DNA of 64,000 nt, from the NCBI GenBank assembly GCA_002348545.1, contig DEBM01000065.1, positions 1 to 64,000 of the forward strand, in the 5' to 3' direction. Positions 52,640 to 61,771 of this stretch are shown here, piece by piece. How positions within the stretch are numbered: position 1 is the stretch's first letter; every line of letters starts with the position of its first letter. Origin of the DNA: Balneolaceae bacterium UBA2956 (GTDB taxonomy: Bacteria; Bacteroidota; Rhodothermia; Balneolales; Balneolaceae). The translations under genes were made by a program, and so were the position numbers. The notes under the pieces are model-generated. The model did no database searches. It was given only the letters and a program-made list of their open reading frames with translations, and was not told the DNA's origin.

Positions 52640-53176
52640 TTATTTAGTAGGAGTAAGAATCATTATCATTCGACGACCTTCCATGTTTGGTTTGGATTCA
52701 ATCTTAGCAACATCCTCTAAACTTTTAGCAAGGCGTAATAATAACAATTCACCTTTTTCAGTGTACAACATATCACGCCCTCGAAATTGAACTGATGCCT
52801 TCACTTTATCCCCACCTTCTAAAAACTCACGCGCGTGACGAGTTTTGAATTCCAAATCATGATCATCAGTATTGGGACGAAATCTGAGTTCCTTTACACT
52901 AACAGTGTGCTGCTTTTTCCTAGCTTCTTTTTCTTTTTTCTTTTTCTCATATTGATATTTTCCGTAGTCAATTATTTTACAAACGGGAGGATTGGCATTA
53001 GGTGAGATCTCAACCAAATCCAAATTATACATTTCTGCGAGTTGTATACCGCGTTCAGGAGTGGTAAGTTCGTGGCTGTTATCCGGTTTTATAACTCGAA
53101 TTTGTTGTGCTTTAATTTGTCCGTTAAGACGAGGACCTTGTGGTTCGGGTTTTCCTCGGAAATATCTCTTAGCGAT
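52640..53176 (-). CDS. infC: Translation initiation factor IF-3, starting at AUC
   Basis: The 178-residue factor binds the 30S subunit and checks the start codon. Its N-terminal domain begins AKRYFRGKPEPQGPRLNGQI, then QIRVIKPDNSHELTT and GIQLAEMYNLDLVEISPNANP; the C-terminal domain has FRPNTDDHDLEFK and MEGRRMIMIL. The first ATG in frame (53032) is deep in the N-terminal domain and would delete it. No ATG, GTG, TTG or CTG occurs in frame between there and the in-frame stop at 53219. AUC at 53174-53176 is preceded by GAGGA (53184-53188) with 7-nt spacing, so it is the likely start. E. coli infC also uses a rare start (AUU) for self-control. Confidence 0.88.
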   Translation of the reverse strand: MAKRYFRGKPEPQGPRLNGQIKAQQIRVIKPDNSHELTTPERGIQLAEMYNLDLVEISPNANPPVCKIIDYGKYQYEKKKKEKEARKKQHTVSVKELRFRPNTDDHDLEFKTRHAREFLEGGDKVKASVQFRGRDMLYTEKGELLLLRLAKSLEDVAKIESKPNMEGRRMIMILTPTK

Positions 53177-53183
53177 AGTTAAT

Positions 53184-53188
53184 TCCTC
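53184..53188 (-). promoter_or_regulatory. Shine-Dalgarno site that sets the infC AUC start
   Basis: GAGGA on the minus strand lies 7 nt before the AUC at 53174-53176. A nearby AUU at 53189-53191 overlaps this site and so cannot be served by it. This favours AUC as the start and fits self-regulation of IF-3 by start-codon discrimination. Confidence 0.6.
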
Positions 53189-53295
53189 AATGATTGTTAA
53201 TGTGTATATTGAATGATACTAAATTATCGAATTTATCTCTAAATAGATAAAGTATGTATTTTTTTGAAATGGTTAATTGCTTTATTTAGCTAGGT

Positions 53296-55242
53296 TCAAG
53301 ACTCGGAAGGGAGGTGTTTTTCATTGATCTCTTTTATTAAATCTGCTTTGAATTGATTCGTTGAAACGCTTCCGATATCTCCCATTTTGTGTCGCCGCAA
53401 CGATACATAGTTATTTTCTACTTCCTTAGCACCTAAAATAACCATATAAGGTATTTTTTCTGTTTCTGAGAGCCGAATTTTTGCACCAATCTGTTCGGAT
53501 CGACTATCAACAGTAATTCGTACTCCCTTATTTAATAGCTCATTGCAGAGTTTCTGCGCTTTTTCATTCTGATGGTCGGATATGGGTAGAATTCTCACTT
53601 GTTCAGGAGCAAGCCATAAAGGGAAATTGCCAGCAAAGTGTTCAATTAAAATAGAAGTAAAGCGTTCCATGGAACCAAATGGTGCCCGGTGAATAATCAC
53701 GGGTCTGTGTTTCTTATTATCAGGACCAATATATTTTAAATTAAAACGCTCTGGCATAACATAGTCAACTTGGACAGTACCTAATTGCCATTTTCTGCCA
53801 ATAGCATCACGAATGATAAAATCAATTTTTGGTCCATAAAAACTAGCTTCACCAGGAACTATGGTGTACTTCAATTCCATGTCGTTGGCAGCTTCTTGGA
53901 TCTCTTTTTGAGCACTATCCCAGTACCTTAGATCCCCCCCATATTTTTGATTATTATCGTCTCTAAATGAAAGTCGTATGTCTATTGGCATGCCAAAGGT
54001 ATTAAATACAAATTGAGTAAGCTCAATGGTATTTTTGATCTCTGATTTTAATTGATCGTGGGAACAATATATGTGTGCATCATCCTGAGTGAAACCACGT
54101 ACTCTAGAAAGTCCACTTAATTCTCCAGATTGTTCATACCGATATACCGTACCAAACTCGGCTAGTCTGATGGGTAACTCTCTGTAAGAACGCAACGAAG
54201 AGTCAAAAATCCTATGATGATGTGGGCAATTCATAGGTTTGAGCATGTATTGCTCGTCATCTACTTCAATTGGGTCGAACTGTGAGTCTTTATAATAGGG
54301 ATAATGTCCAGATTTTTTATATAGTTCGATATTGCCAATATGTGGCGTTATAACTTCTTGATAGCCTCGCTTGATTTGTTCTTCGCGTAAAAAGGTTTCT
54401 AGGGTTCGGCGTAAAGTTGTACCTTTGGGCAGCCAGAGGGGTAGACCGCTTCCTACCACTTTGTCGATCATATAAATCCCCATTTCCTTACCTAATTTAC
54501 GATGATCTCGCTTTTTTGCTTCTTCAATTTGACGTAAATATTCTTCGAGCAATTTTTGCTTGGGGAAGCTTATTCCATATATTCTAGTCAATTGCTTGGA
54601 CTTAACATCTCCTCTCCAATATGCTCCTGCTATGCTTGTTAGTGCAACTGCTTTTACAAGACTAGTATTAGGTAGATGCGGTCCTCGGCATAAATCTGTA
54701 AAAGACCCTTGTTTGTAAAAGCTTATCTCACCATCATCGAGACCCTCTATAAGATCAACCTTGTACTTATTTCCTATTTCCTGATAATGGATGAGCGCGT
54801 CGGTCTTAGAAATTAATGAACGTTCAAATTTATTTTTTTGTCTAGCTACTTCTAAAAATTTTTTTTCTAGTGCATGTAGATCTTCTTGTTGAAGGGTATG
54901 ATCCCCAAAATCGATATCATAGTAGAATCCATTTTCAATAGGAGGACCAATCCCAAATTTTGCTTTTGGAAAAAGATCTTGAATTGCCTCGGCCAATAGG
55001 TGGGCTGATGAATGCCAAAAGGTATATTTACCTTCTTCATTCTCCCACGTGTGAATTCGTATATGAGCATCTTCATGGATTGTACGATCCAAATCCCATA
55101 TTTCTTCGTTTACAGTTATACTTAAAGCTACACGTGCAAGACCTTCAGAAATAGATTCTGCAATAGCTAATCCAGTGACTCCTTTAGAAAATTCTCTAGT
55201 AGTATTATCGGGTAAGGTAATGCGAATTGAATCAGTAAACAT
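53296..55242 (-). CDS. thrS: Threonyl-tRNA synthetase
   Basis: The 648-residue enzyme charges tRNA-Thr. It has a TGS domain at residues 1-62, an editing domain with HSSAHLLAEA (about 76-85) and the zinc-type Cys and His residues (CRGPHLP region), then the class II core with KPMNCPHHHRIF (zinc ligand Cys near 338), and RYEQSGELSGLSRVRGFTQDD. The C-terminal anticodon domain ends LPSES. Length is normal. It starts after tRNA-Val and leads the thrS-infC-rpmI-rplT transcript. A T-box leader was looked for and not found, as expected in a Gram-negative bacterium. Confidence 0.98.
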   Translation of the reverse strand: MFTDSIRITLPDNTTREFSKGVTGLAIAESISEGLARVALSITVNEEIWDLDRTIHEDAHIRIHTWENEEGKYTFWHSSAHLLAEAIQDLFPKAKFGIGPPIENGFYYDIDFGDHTLQQEDLHALEKKFLEVARQKNKFERSLISKTDALIHYQEIGNKYKVDLIEGLDDGEISFYKQGSFTDLCRGPHLPNTSLVKAVALTSIAGAYWRGDVKSKQLTRIYGISFPKQKLLEEYLRQIEEAKKRDHRKLGKEMGIYMIDKVVGSGLPLWLPKGTTLRRTLETFLREEQIKRGYQEVITPHIGNIELYKKSGHYPYYKDSQFDPIEVDDEQYMLKPMNCPHHHRIFDSSLRSYRELPIRLAEFGTVYRYEQSGELSGLSRVRGFTQDDAHIYCSHDQLKSEIKNTIELTQFVFNTFGMPIDIRLSFRDDNNQKYGGDLRYWDSAQKEIQEAANDMELKYTIVPGEASFYGPKIDFIIRDAIGRKWQLGTVQVDYVMPERFNLKYIGPDNKKHRPVIIHRAPFGSMERFTSILIEHFAGNFPLWLAPEQVRILPISDHQNEKAQKLCNELLNKGVRITVDSRSEQIGAKIRLSETEKIPYMVILGAKEVENNYVSLRRHKMGDIGSVSTNQFKADLIKEINEKHLPSES

Positions 55243-55270
55243 GAAATGGTTAAGCCTGAGTGTTTATGAG

Positions 55271-55344
55271 TGCGTCCTACTGGATTCGAACCAGTGACTT
55301 CCACGATGTCAACGTGACGCTCTAACCAACTGAGCTAAGGACGC
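55271..55344 (-). tRNA. tRNA-Val (anticodon GAC)
   Basis: This 74-nt tRNA reads leftward. The acceptor GCGTCCT pairs with AGGACGC, and the discriminator is A (55271). The anticodon loop TTGACAT gives GAC, encoded at 55308-55310. The D-arm (GCTC, AGTTGGTTA, GAGC) and the T-arm with GGTTCGAATCC are complete. CCA is not encoded. It ends 28 nt before thrS and probably shares its promoter. Confidence 0.95.
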
Positions 55345-55353
55345 ATTTAACTA

Positions 55354-55383
55354 AAGATACCAAACATAACTAATATGTTTCAA
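55354..55383 (-). promoter_or_regulatory. Possible promoter for tRNA-Val and thrS
   Basis: On the minus strand TTGAAA (55378-55383) and TATCTT (55354-55359) are separated by 18 nt, and the tRNA 5' end lies 9 nt downstream. The boxes match a primary sigma factor promoter well. A TATGTTTG that overlaps the spacer could be an alternative Bacteroidota-type box. Confidence 0.4.
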
Positions 55384-55505
55384 TGCTATATCAGCATTCC
55401 GTATCTTAAATATTTATTAGCATGAAACTAATCATACTATACTCTTAAATGACGAATAAGATAGTGTGATAAATGTGAATTATTAAAAAAAAGATTTATC
55501 CGATT

Positions 55506-55955
55506 ATGATTCAGCGACGATTTGTTCGTGAAAAAGTTCTCCAAGCAGTCTATGCATACATTCAGAGTGGGGAGCCAATTTCTCACATTATGAATACCTT
55601 AATAAATGAAAACTTAAAGGAGGATGCTGATGCTTTGCGATTTGGAGAGCGCTTATTTGCATTAACTTTAGAACAGATAGATGATTGGAACGCCATTATT
55701 GAACAACACACAAAAAATTGGGAAATAAGTCGCCTAGCTCTTATAGATAAAATTATTTTATATATATCTTTGAGTGAACTAACCAATTTTCCTGATATAC
55801 CAACCAAGGTTACGATTAATGAGGCAATCGATATAGCTAAAAAATATTCTACGGCTAAATCTGGTCGCTTTGTGAACGGTATTCTAGATGCATCGCTTAT
55901 ACAGTTACAGAATGAACAAAAAATTTCGAAAACAGGTAGAGGTTTAATTGGATAG
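55506..55955 (+). CDS. nusB: Transcription antitermination factor NusB
   Basis: The 149-residue protein binds boxA RNA with NusE in rRNA transcription. Its helical fold opens RRFVREKVLQAVYAY, and the conserved end KVTINEAIDIAKKYSTAKSGRFVNGILDA is present (in two runs: KVTINEAIDIAKKYS and TAKSGRFVNGILDA). Length is standard. Its last 8 nt overlap the following phosphatase start. It is divergent from the tRNA-Val/thrS transcript. Confidence 0.93.
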   Translation: MIQRRFVREKVLQAVYAYIQSGEPISHIMNTLINENLKEDADALRFGERLFALTLEQIDDWNAIIEQHTKNWEISRLALIDKIILYISLSELTNFPDIPTKVTINEAIDIAKKYSTAKSGRFVNGILDASLIQLQNEQKISKTGRGLIG

Positions 55956-56637
55956 GAATAAGGGTCTGAAAAGCTCAATTTCATACGTGGCAATAGGGGA
56001 TATTCATGGTTGTGTTAAAAGTTTAGAAGTACTTATGGCGGATTTATTGGCCCAATTTGGCACAAATCGTATCTATGTATTTCTAGGAGATTATGTGGAT
56101 AGAGGCCCTCACTCTAAGGAGGTTGTGGACTATTTAATTGAACTAGAGAAAGATTATAGTTGCGTATTTTTACGTGGAAACCATGATGCGATGCTTTTGA
56201 ATTATGTGAAGGATAAAACATGGCTGAAATGGTTTGAAAATGGTGGTACTGCAACTATGGAATCGTATCGAAAAGCGTTGGGTAAAGAGCAAATACCACT
56301 CGAGCACTTACGTTTTTTTACTAGTACTCGTTTATTTTATGATACCCCAGAATTTTTCTTTGTTCATGGTGGGCCTCCGATAGACCGACCTATTTCAGAT
56401 TCGATACAAAATGAGTCACTATACAGTAGTTTTTTATGGAGTAGGGACCACTTAAACTCTACCTATAATCAGTGGGAAAAAACCGTGATATTTGGTCATA
56501 CCCCCGTACGTAGTCCAATACAAGAAGTTAATATGATTGGGATAGATACAGGGTGTGTATATCCTCAATTTGGTAAACTAACTGCTGTGAGCCTCCCAGA
56601 AAGAGACTTTTTTCAACAAAAACGAATTGATTTTTAA
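55948..56637 (+). CDS. PPP-family metallophosphoesterase/protein phosphatase
   Basis: The 229-residue enzyme has the PPP signature triad: GDIHG at residues 17-21, GDYVDRG at 47-53 and GNHDAM near 76. A late FVHGG and GHTP follow. It resembles bacterial serine/threonine phosphatases and ApaH-like Ap4A hydrolases, which share these motifs. The start is TTG at 55948, overlapping the nusB stop; there is no ATG before the first motif. The substrate, phosphoprotein or dinucleotide, is open. Confidence 0.85.
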   Translation: MDRNKGLKSSISYVAIGDIHGCVKSLEVLMADLLAQFGTNRIYVFLGDYVDRGPHSKEVVDYLIELEKDYSCVFLRGNHDAMLLNYVKDKTWLKWFENGGTATMESYRKALGKEQIPLEHLRFFTSTRLFYDTPEFFFVHGGPPIDRPISDSIQNESLYSSFLWSRDHLNSTYNQWEKTVIFGHTPVRSPIQEVNMIGIDTGCVYPQFGKLTAVSLPERDFFQQKRIDF

Positions 56638-56646
56638 CGAGTAATT

Positions 56647-57735
56647 ATGAGTCTAACCTGTGGAATAGTGGGCTTACCTAATGTGGGAAAGTCGACTTTA
56701 TTTAATGCTTTAAGTAATACAAAAGCAGAATCAGCTAACTTCCCTTTCTGTACTATTGAACCCAACGTTGGATTAGTATCTATACCCGATGAACGCCTAT
56801 TGGCATTGGCAAAGATAGCCCAATCGAAACAAATTATTCCCGCTACTATTGAATTCGTGGATATAGCAGGATTGGTGAAGGGTGCGGCGGAAGGAAAAGG
56901 AAAGGGAAATGCTTTTTTGTCAAATATTAGGGAAGTTGATTTAATTATCCACGTAGTACGATGCTTTGATAATGATGATATAATTCATATCGAAGGTTCA
57001 TTGGATGTCCAACGAGATATATCAATTATTGAGTATGAATTAATACTGAAGGATATCGAAAGTTTGGAGAAAAAAATTCAAAATCTTTCCAAGCAATGTA
57101 AAAGCGGCGATAAAGAAGTAAAATCTACTTTGGAGGATGCTAAAGAGTTATTAGCGCATTTAGAAGAAGGTAATAGTGCTAGAAGTTTCAGAGAAGGAGA
57201 AATTTTATTTCGCGATTTATTTCTTTTATCACAGAAGCCGGTTCTATATGCTTGCAATGTGAGTGAAGAAGATATTTTAGGTGAAGAAAATACATATGTT
57301 ATACAGGTTGCTGATTATGCCAACTCACAGGGTGATGAAGCGGTCAGTTTTTGTGCAAAAATCGAGGCAGAATTAGCTGAACTTGATAATGAAGAACGCT
57401 TTATGTTTTTGGAGGAGTTAGGAATTGATCAAGCTGGACTTGATAGGCTAATCACAGCAGCCTATGCTAATTTGGGATTGATTACCTATTTTACAGCAGG
57501 TCCAAAAGAAGCTCGAGCGTGGACGATTCGTTCTGGTATAAAAGCACCCGCAGCAGCAGGAGTAATTCATACCGATTTTGAACGTGGCTTCATACGCGCA
57601 GAAACGATCTCTTTTGACGATTATGTTTTTTTAAAAGGAGAGAAAGGTGCGAAAGAAGCTGGAAAAATGAGACAAGAAGGCAAGGATTATGTAGTCAAAG
57701 ATGGTGATGTGTTACTCTTTCGTTTTAATGTATAG
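56647..57735 (+). CDS. ychF: Ribosome-binding ATPase YchF
   Basis: The 362-residue OBG-family protein binds ATP in place of GTP. The P-loop GLPNVGKST is at residues 8-16, with DIAGLVKGAAEGKGKGN as the G2/G3 zone. The G4 equivalent is CNVSEED, not NKxD, which explains the ATP preference of this family. The C-terminal TGS domain ends EGKDYVVKDGDVLLFRFNV. Length is standard. It lies 9 nt after the phosphatase gene and probably on the same transcript. Confidence 0.96.
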   Translation: MSLTCGIVGLPNVGKSTLFNALSNTKAESANFPFCTIEPNVGLVSIPDERLLALAKIAQSKQIIPATIEFVDIAGLVKGAAEGKGKGNAFLSNIREVDLIIHVVRCFDNDDIIHIEGSLDVQRDISIIEYELILKDIESLEKKIQNLSKQCKSGDKEVKSTLEDAKELLAHLEEGNSARSFREGEILFRDLFLLSQKPVLYACNVSEEDILGEENTYVIQVADYANSQGDEAVSFCAKIEAELAELDNEERFMFLEELGIDQAGLDRLITAAYANLGLITYFTAGPKEARAWTIRSGIKAPAAAGVIHTDFERGFIRAETISFDDYVFLKGEKGAKEAGKMRQEGKDYVVKDGDVLLFRFNV

Positions 57736-57778
57736 AAAAAGATAGTCAAAATACTCAAAAATAAAGATTCTTCGATTA

Positions 57779-58522
57779 TTATTTATTATTTATTATTTCA
57801 TGATCTCCTATAGATACGAGTTCATGACGTTTGAAGTACATTACGATTAATCCAATTAGTCCGAGAACCGCAAACATACCCACATAGGTATAGATTGCGG
57901 GTGAGGGGTTGTCAACGGTACTTATCGAACCTGAATACACAGCAATAGCAGCATATGGTAGGCTCCCTAAAGTGTAAAAAAAGACATATTTCCAGTAGGG
58001 CATTCGGGTAGTACCAGCTAAGCAAGAAGTTATTTCAGGCAACATTGGAGCTGCCCTACATAGCAAGAGAGTTAAAGGTCCAAGGGTCTGGTACAAATGA
58101 ATCATCCCTATCTTTTCGGATTCATTTTTACACACCCGATTCAATAATTTTAATCCATGATAACGGCTAATAAGGTAGCCTAACGATCCAGACAACATCA
58201 ATCCAAGATAGGAAAAAAGGATTCCCATTTTTAATCCTAGAAAAAAACCAGACAAAATGGTCAACGATAGAGTTGGAATTGCAATGAAAAGGTCAACTAT
58301 TAAAAGTGCGATTATTAAACTTCCGACCCAAATAGATGACCATTTTTGAGCTTCTTGTAACCACTGTTTTATGTCTTCAACACTGAAAACATCTAATCCT
58401 TTGAAAAGCAATAAGGTCAGAGTGAACACTAAAACCAGCACCCCAACAAATCTCATAAAAGCTTTTATACCCGAATTGAAGTACCAATTTTTTGTTAATA
58501 ATTGTAACGGATTAGGATTCAT
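57779..58522 (-). CDS. TVP38/TMEM64-family membrane protein
   Basis: The 247-residue protein has about five to six hydrophobic helices and the VTT/DedA-like re-entrant region around LTILSGFFLGLKMGILFSYLG. The middle SGSLGYLISRYHG and later CRAAPMLPEITSCLAGTTRM are the family's conserved runs. Related proteins act as lipid scramblases or carriers; the bacterial role is not settled. The gene converges with ychF and follows the SPOR lipoprotein gene with 82 nt between. Confidence 0.8.
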   Translation of the reverse strand: MNPNPLQLLTKNWYFNSGIKAFMRFVGVLVLVFTLTLLLFKGLDVFSVEDIKQWLQEAQKWSSIWVGSLIIALLIVDLFIAIPTLSLTILSGFFLGLKMGILFSYLGLMLSGSLGYLISRYHGLKLLNRVCKNESEKIGMIHLYQTLGPLTLLLCRAAPMLPEITSCLAGTTRMPYWKYVFFYTLGSLPYAAIAVYSGSISTVDNPSPAIYTYVGMFAVLGLIGLIVMYFKRHELVSIGDHEIINNK

Positions 58523-58604
58523 TAATAGACGGCAAGATGAGCAGAGGGTTAGAGTGTAGTATTACGAGATTAACAAAGTTACAATTAAATGATTTTTTAT
58601 AATT

Positions 58605-59306
58605 CTAGTTACGTTGAAATCGGATAAAAACAGAATCTGCGGGAACATTCCAGGGTACTACCCTATCGTATACAACCCAGGCATCAGGAAATTGGCGTTT
58701 AATGATTTGAGATGTCGAATAAGCTCTTGTACGATCATGAAAATCACCAACATGAACCCTGTAGTATGGAGCTTTAAAAAATGTATAGGTCTCCGGAGAG
58801 TATCCTGCGATATATTGTATGGACCAGGTTCTAAACAGTTTAGCTACTGTATCTGCTATAGACGGAGAAGGACCTGAATAGATTTGAATACGAAATCCTT
58901 CATAGAGATTTCTTTCTACAGCTTCAGTACTTTCCAATTCCGAATTTAAAGACAGCTCATCAGGTATTTCAAGACGTAGGTTAGCATAAAAATCCGACCA
59001 ATTTAATAGGAGTGTATCTTGTAATTCTAACTCGTTGGTATTTGGTTTGCTATGCTGAGGCACTGCATTTACTACGGTTAGATTGTTAATATCAGTGCTT
59101 TCTATGATAAAAAATTCTTCTTGTGCACCTTGACTCATTTCTTCATCTTTAGCAGTAGGTTTAACCGATTGAATGGTTACATTTTCTTGTATGTTTTCTG
59201 CAGCACTGCAAGTCATTAAACTAATACTGAGAACCAATAAAACTAGAAAATAACTAGTTTTAAAACTGAAAAGTGGTATTCTATTGTTATATAGACTATT
59301 CCGCAT
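58605..59306 (-). CDS. SPOR-domain lipoprotein
   Basis: The product has a leader with lipobox SLMTC (Cys33 counted from this start) and a C-terminal SPOR-like domain (about 150-230), with GFRIQIYSGPSPSIADTVAK at its beginning and YYRVHVGDF in the middle. SPOR domains bind denuded peptidoglycan at division sites. I use the ATG at 59306 because it avoids overlap with the upstream gene and keeps the lipoprotein leader; the open frame runs back to 59354. It ends the GT2-deoC operon. Confidence 0.75.
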   Translation of the reverse strand: MRNSLYNNRIPLFSFKTSYFLVLLVLSISLMTCSAAENIQENVTIQSVKPTAKDEEMSQGAQEEFFIIESTDINNLTVVNAVPQHSKPNTNELELQDTLLLNWSDFYANLRLEIPDELSLNSELESTEAVERNLYEGFRIQIYSGPSPSIADTVAKLFRTWSIQYIAGYSPETYTFFKAPYYRVHVGDFHDRTRAYSTSQIIKRQFPDAWVVYDRVVPWNVPADSVFIRFQRN

Positions 59307-59310
59307 GCGA

Positions 59311-60255
59311 TTATTCAGAGACGGGATGCCACGTAGTTTTAACTTCTTGAACATATAAAATATAATAGGGATCTTTTAGCGAATTTAGACAAAAAGCTAT
59401 GGTTTCGTTAGGCGTGGAATTAAGCTCATTTAATGGGATAAATGATTCCCAAAAAAACACTCTTTTCATATTTGATGCACTTTCTAGTTCGCACATAATG
59501 CGAAAATCAGCATCCAATGAGGTATCACCTACAAGTACATTCACGTCCATGTGTTTAGAAATAGGAGGAATAAGGTCGGCTTTCGATCCGGTTACAATAT
59601 TCACGATCCCTGGTGGGACATCAGAGGTTGCTAATACCTCTGCAAATGTACATACCGGTAAAGGATATCGTTTAGAAGCAATAATGACTTGACTATTGCC
59701 AGCTACCATATTGGGCAGAAGTAGTCCTAGCATTCCTAACAGACTAGGTGTTTCTGGACAGATAATTCCCACTACACCGATTGGCTCTTGTCTACTAAAA
59801 TTGAAGTGCTTACTTGCTACAGGATTTACACTCCCAAAAACTTGAGCAATCTTATCCGTCCATCCAGCATAATAAACGATGAGTTCAATACAGGCTTGAA
59901 TCTCATTTTCAGCTGCTTCCCTTGAATAACCAAGAAGTATCATTTCGGTGGTAAATTGCTCTCTTCGTCCACATAAGATTTCAGCAATTCTATAAATAAT
60001 CTGCCCACGATTGTACGCGGTTTTGTTAGCCCAAAATTCATGTGCTTTACGGGCAGCTCTAACAGCATTACGTATATCTTTTTTGGTAGAAAGGCCTACA
60101 TTAGCAATATGTTTGCCATCTTGCGCTTTGACAGAATAATATCTTCCAGATTCGGTACGAGAAAATTCTCCATTAATATAATTTTTGTACGTTTTTGGAA
60201 TGGAATTCATCGAATTAGAATGTGAGGTAAGATCGCTACTTTGTTCTTTAGCCAT
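59311..60255 (-). CDS. Catalytically inactive, half-size aldehyde dehydrogenase-like protein
   Basis: The 314-residue protein resembles the N-terminal cofactor-binding half of an aldehyde dehydrogenase (NYINGEFSRTESG, then YYAGWTDKIAQVFG). It stops before the region that would hold the catalytic Cys, and the usual PWN, LKPAE and ELGG motifs are replaced (CPETPSL at 166-172, IASKRYP near 192-198). Such a short dead domain matches the second half of two-domain ALDH16 proteins. The start overlaps the stop of the active dehydrogenase by 1 nt, so the two are co-translated. A role as a structural or regulatory partner is likely; independent activity is not. Confidence 0.8.
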   Translation of the reverse strand: MAKEQSSDLTSHSNSMNSIPKTYKNYINGEFSRTESGRYYSVKAQDGKHIANVGLSTKKDIRNAVRAARKAHEFWANKTAYNRGQIIYRIAEILCGRREQFTTEMILLGYSREAAENEIQACIELIVYYAGWTDKIAQVFGSVNPVASKHFNFSRQEPIGVVGIICPETPSLLGMLGLLLPNMVAGNSQVIIASKRYPLPVCTFAEVLATSDVPPGIVNIVTGSKADLIPPISKHMDVNVLVGDTSLDADFRIMCELESASNMKRVFFWESFIPLNELNSTPNETIAFCLNSLKDPYYILYVQEVKTTWHPVSE

Positions 60256-61766
60256 TAGTTCATAGCTCCATTATTTACTAGTTTTACATAAGCATGCAGG
60301 CCTGAAATACCACCTTCTCGGCCTTTTCCACTTTCTTTGTACCCACCAAAAGGGGATGTAGGGTCAAATTTATTATAGGTATTTGACCATACGACACCAG
60401 ACCTGAGTTTACTGCCAACATAAAATATTTTAGACCCCTTATCCGTCCAGATACCATTAGCGAGTCCGTAAGGAGTATTGTTTGCTTTTTCAATGGCTTC
60501 GTCGGTAGTCCTAAATGTTTGAATAGTTAGAACAGGACCAAAAATTTCCTCTTGCACGACTGTTGAAGATTGAGACACACCAGTTAAAAGGGTAGGTGGA
60601 TAGTAATAGCCTGAGTTTGGCAAAGATCCCGAACACTCGTAACAAGAAGCGCCTTCTTTAATGCCTGTCGCCACATAGCGTTGAATAATTTCAAGTTGTG
60701 TCTTGGAGTTAACCGCTCCTATGTCGGTATTTTTGTCCAAGGGGTCGCCGACGATTAAGTGCTGCATTCTGTTTTTTAATAAGTCAATTACCTTGTCTGC
60801 TACTCCTTCTTGAACTAACAATCTAGAACCTGCACAGCAAACGTGCCCTTGATTAAAAAATATTGCATTTATTATGCCTTCGACGGCTTCATTTAGAGCA
60901 GCGTCATCAAAAAGAATAAAAGCTCCTTTACCTCCGAGTTCAAATGTCGCAGATATCTCCCTTTCAGCAATTGATTGCTGAATCAATTTACCAACCCCAG
61001 TCGAACCAGTGAAGGCTATTTTATCAATATCAGGATGTTGAACTAAGTATTCGCCTGTTTTTCCGGCACCAGTAACAATATTAACCACTCCATTTGGTAA
61101 TCCAATGTCCTGCAGTAACTCACAAAACTTGAGCGCAGTTAAAGAGGTTGTTTCTGCAGGTTTTAATACAACAGTATTCCCACAGGCTAGTGCAGGGGCT
61201 ATTTTCCAGGCTAGCATGAGAAGGGGGAAATTCCAAGGTATGATTTGGGCACAAACACCAAGCGGTTTAGAGCTTTTTCCAGGAAAGGCATAGGCTAATT
61301 TATCGGCCCATCCAGCATAGTAAAAAAAGTGAGCCGCCGCCAAGGGTATATCAATGTCTCTAGATTCACGTATGGGCTTTCCACCATCCATACTCTCAAG
61401 TACGGCAAATTCCCTAGCACGTTCCTGTAGCATTCTTGCAATGCGATATAAGTAGTGTGATCGCTGTGTGCCTGAATAATTGCTCCATTCTCCCTCAAAA
61501 GATACTCTAGCAGCTTTTACAGCAGCATCTACATCGATTTCTGAGGCCTCTGTGCAACGATATAGAACTTCCCCATTTGCTGGGTTAATACTCTCAAAAG
61601 ATTGGCTTTCATCATATTTCGTAAAGCTACCATTGATAAAAAATCCGTAGTTCTTAAAAAATGTAGCATGAGAGGTGTTTTCAGGTGCCTCCTCGTACGA
61701 CCAGTCTATTGGCATAGATTTTTGGGTTGATCGGTCTGATTGACGATATATCTTCTTTTTTGACAT
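60255..61766 (-). CDS. Aldehyde dehydrogenase, ALDH16-like first domain
   Basis: The 503-residue enzyme has a complete aldehyde dehydrogenase active site: Asn179 in PWNFP, Lys202 in LKPAE, Glu276 in FELGGK and the catalytic Cys310 in GHVCCAGSR. The substrate is probably an aldehyde from sugar breakdown: deoC lies directly upstream, with 5 nt between, and makes acetaldehyde plus glyceraldehyde 3-phosphate from deoxyribose 5-phosphate. The next gene encodes a dead half-size partner and overlaps by 1 nt. Length suits a single ALDH domain plus an N-terminal 35-residue extension. Confidence 0.9.
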   Translation of the reverse strand: MSKKKIYRQSDRSTQKSMPIDWSYEEAPENTSHATFFKNYGFFINGSFTKYDESQSFESINPANGEVLYRCTEASEIDVDAAVKAARVSFEGEWSNYSGTQRSHYLYRIARMLQERAREFAVLESMDGGKPIRESRDIDIPLAAAHFFYYAGWADKLAYAFPGKSSKPLGVCAQIIPWNFPLLMLAWKIAPALACGNTVVLKPAETTSLTALKFCELLQDIGLPNGVVNIVTGAGKTGEYLVQHPDIDKIAFTGSTGVGKLIQQSIAEREISATFELGGKGAFILFDDAALNEAVEGIINAIFFNQGHVCCAGSRLLVQEGVADKVIDLLKNRMQHLIVGDPLDKNTDIGAVNSKTQLEIIQRYVATGIKEGASCYECSGSLPNSGYYYPPTLLTGVSQSSTVVQEEIFGPVLTIQTFRTTDEAIEKANNTPYGLANGIWTDKGSKIFYVGSKLRSGVVWSNTYNKFDPTSPFGGYKESGKGREGGISGLHAYVKLVNNGAMN

Positions 61767-61771
61767 AATAG

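Noticed and set aside
53296..55260. T-box riboswitch before thrS
   Set aside because: I looked for the AGGGUGG-type T-box bulge and specifier stem upstream of thrS and saw neither; the space is taken by tRNA-Val.
55583..55993. Minus-strand open frame of 136 residues opposite nusB
   Set aside because: It is a mirror of nusB and the phosphatase start, which carry clear family motifs on the plus strand.
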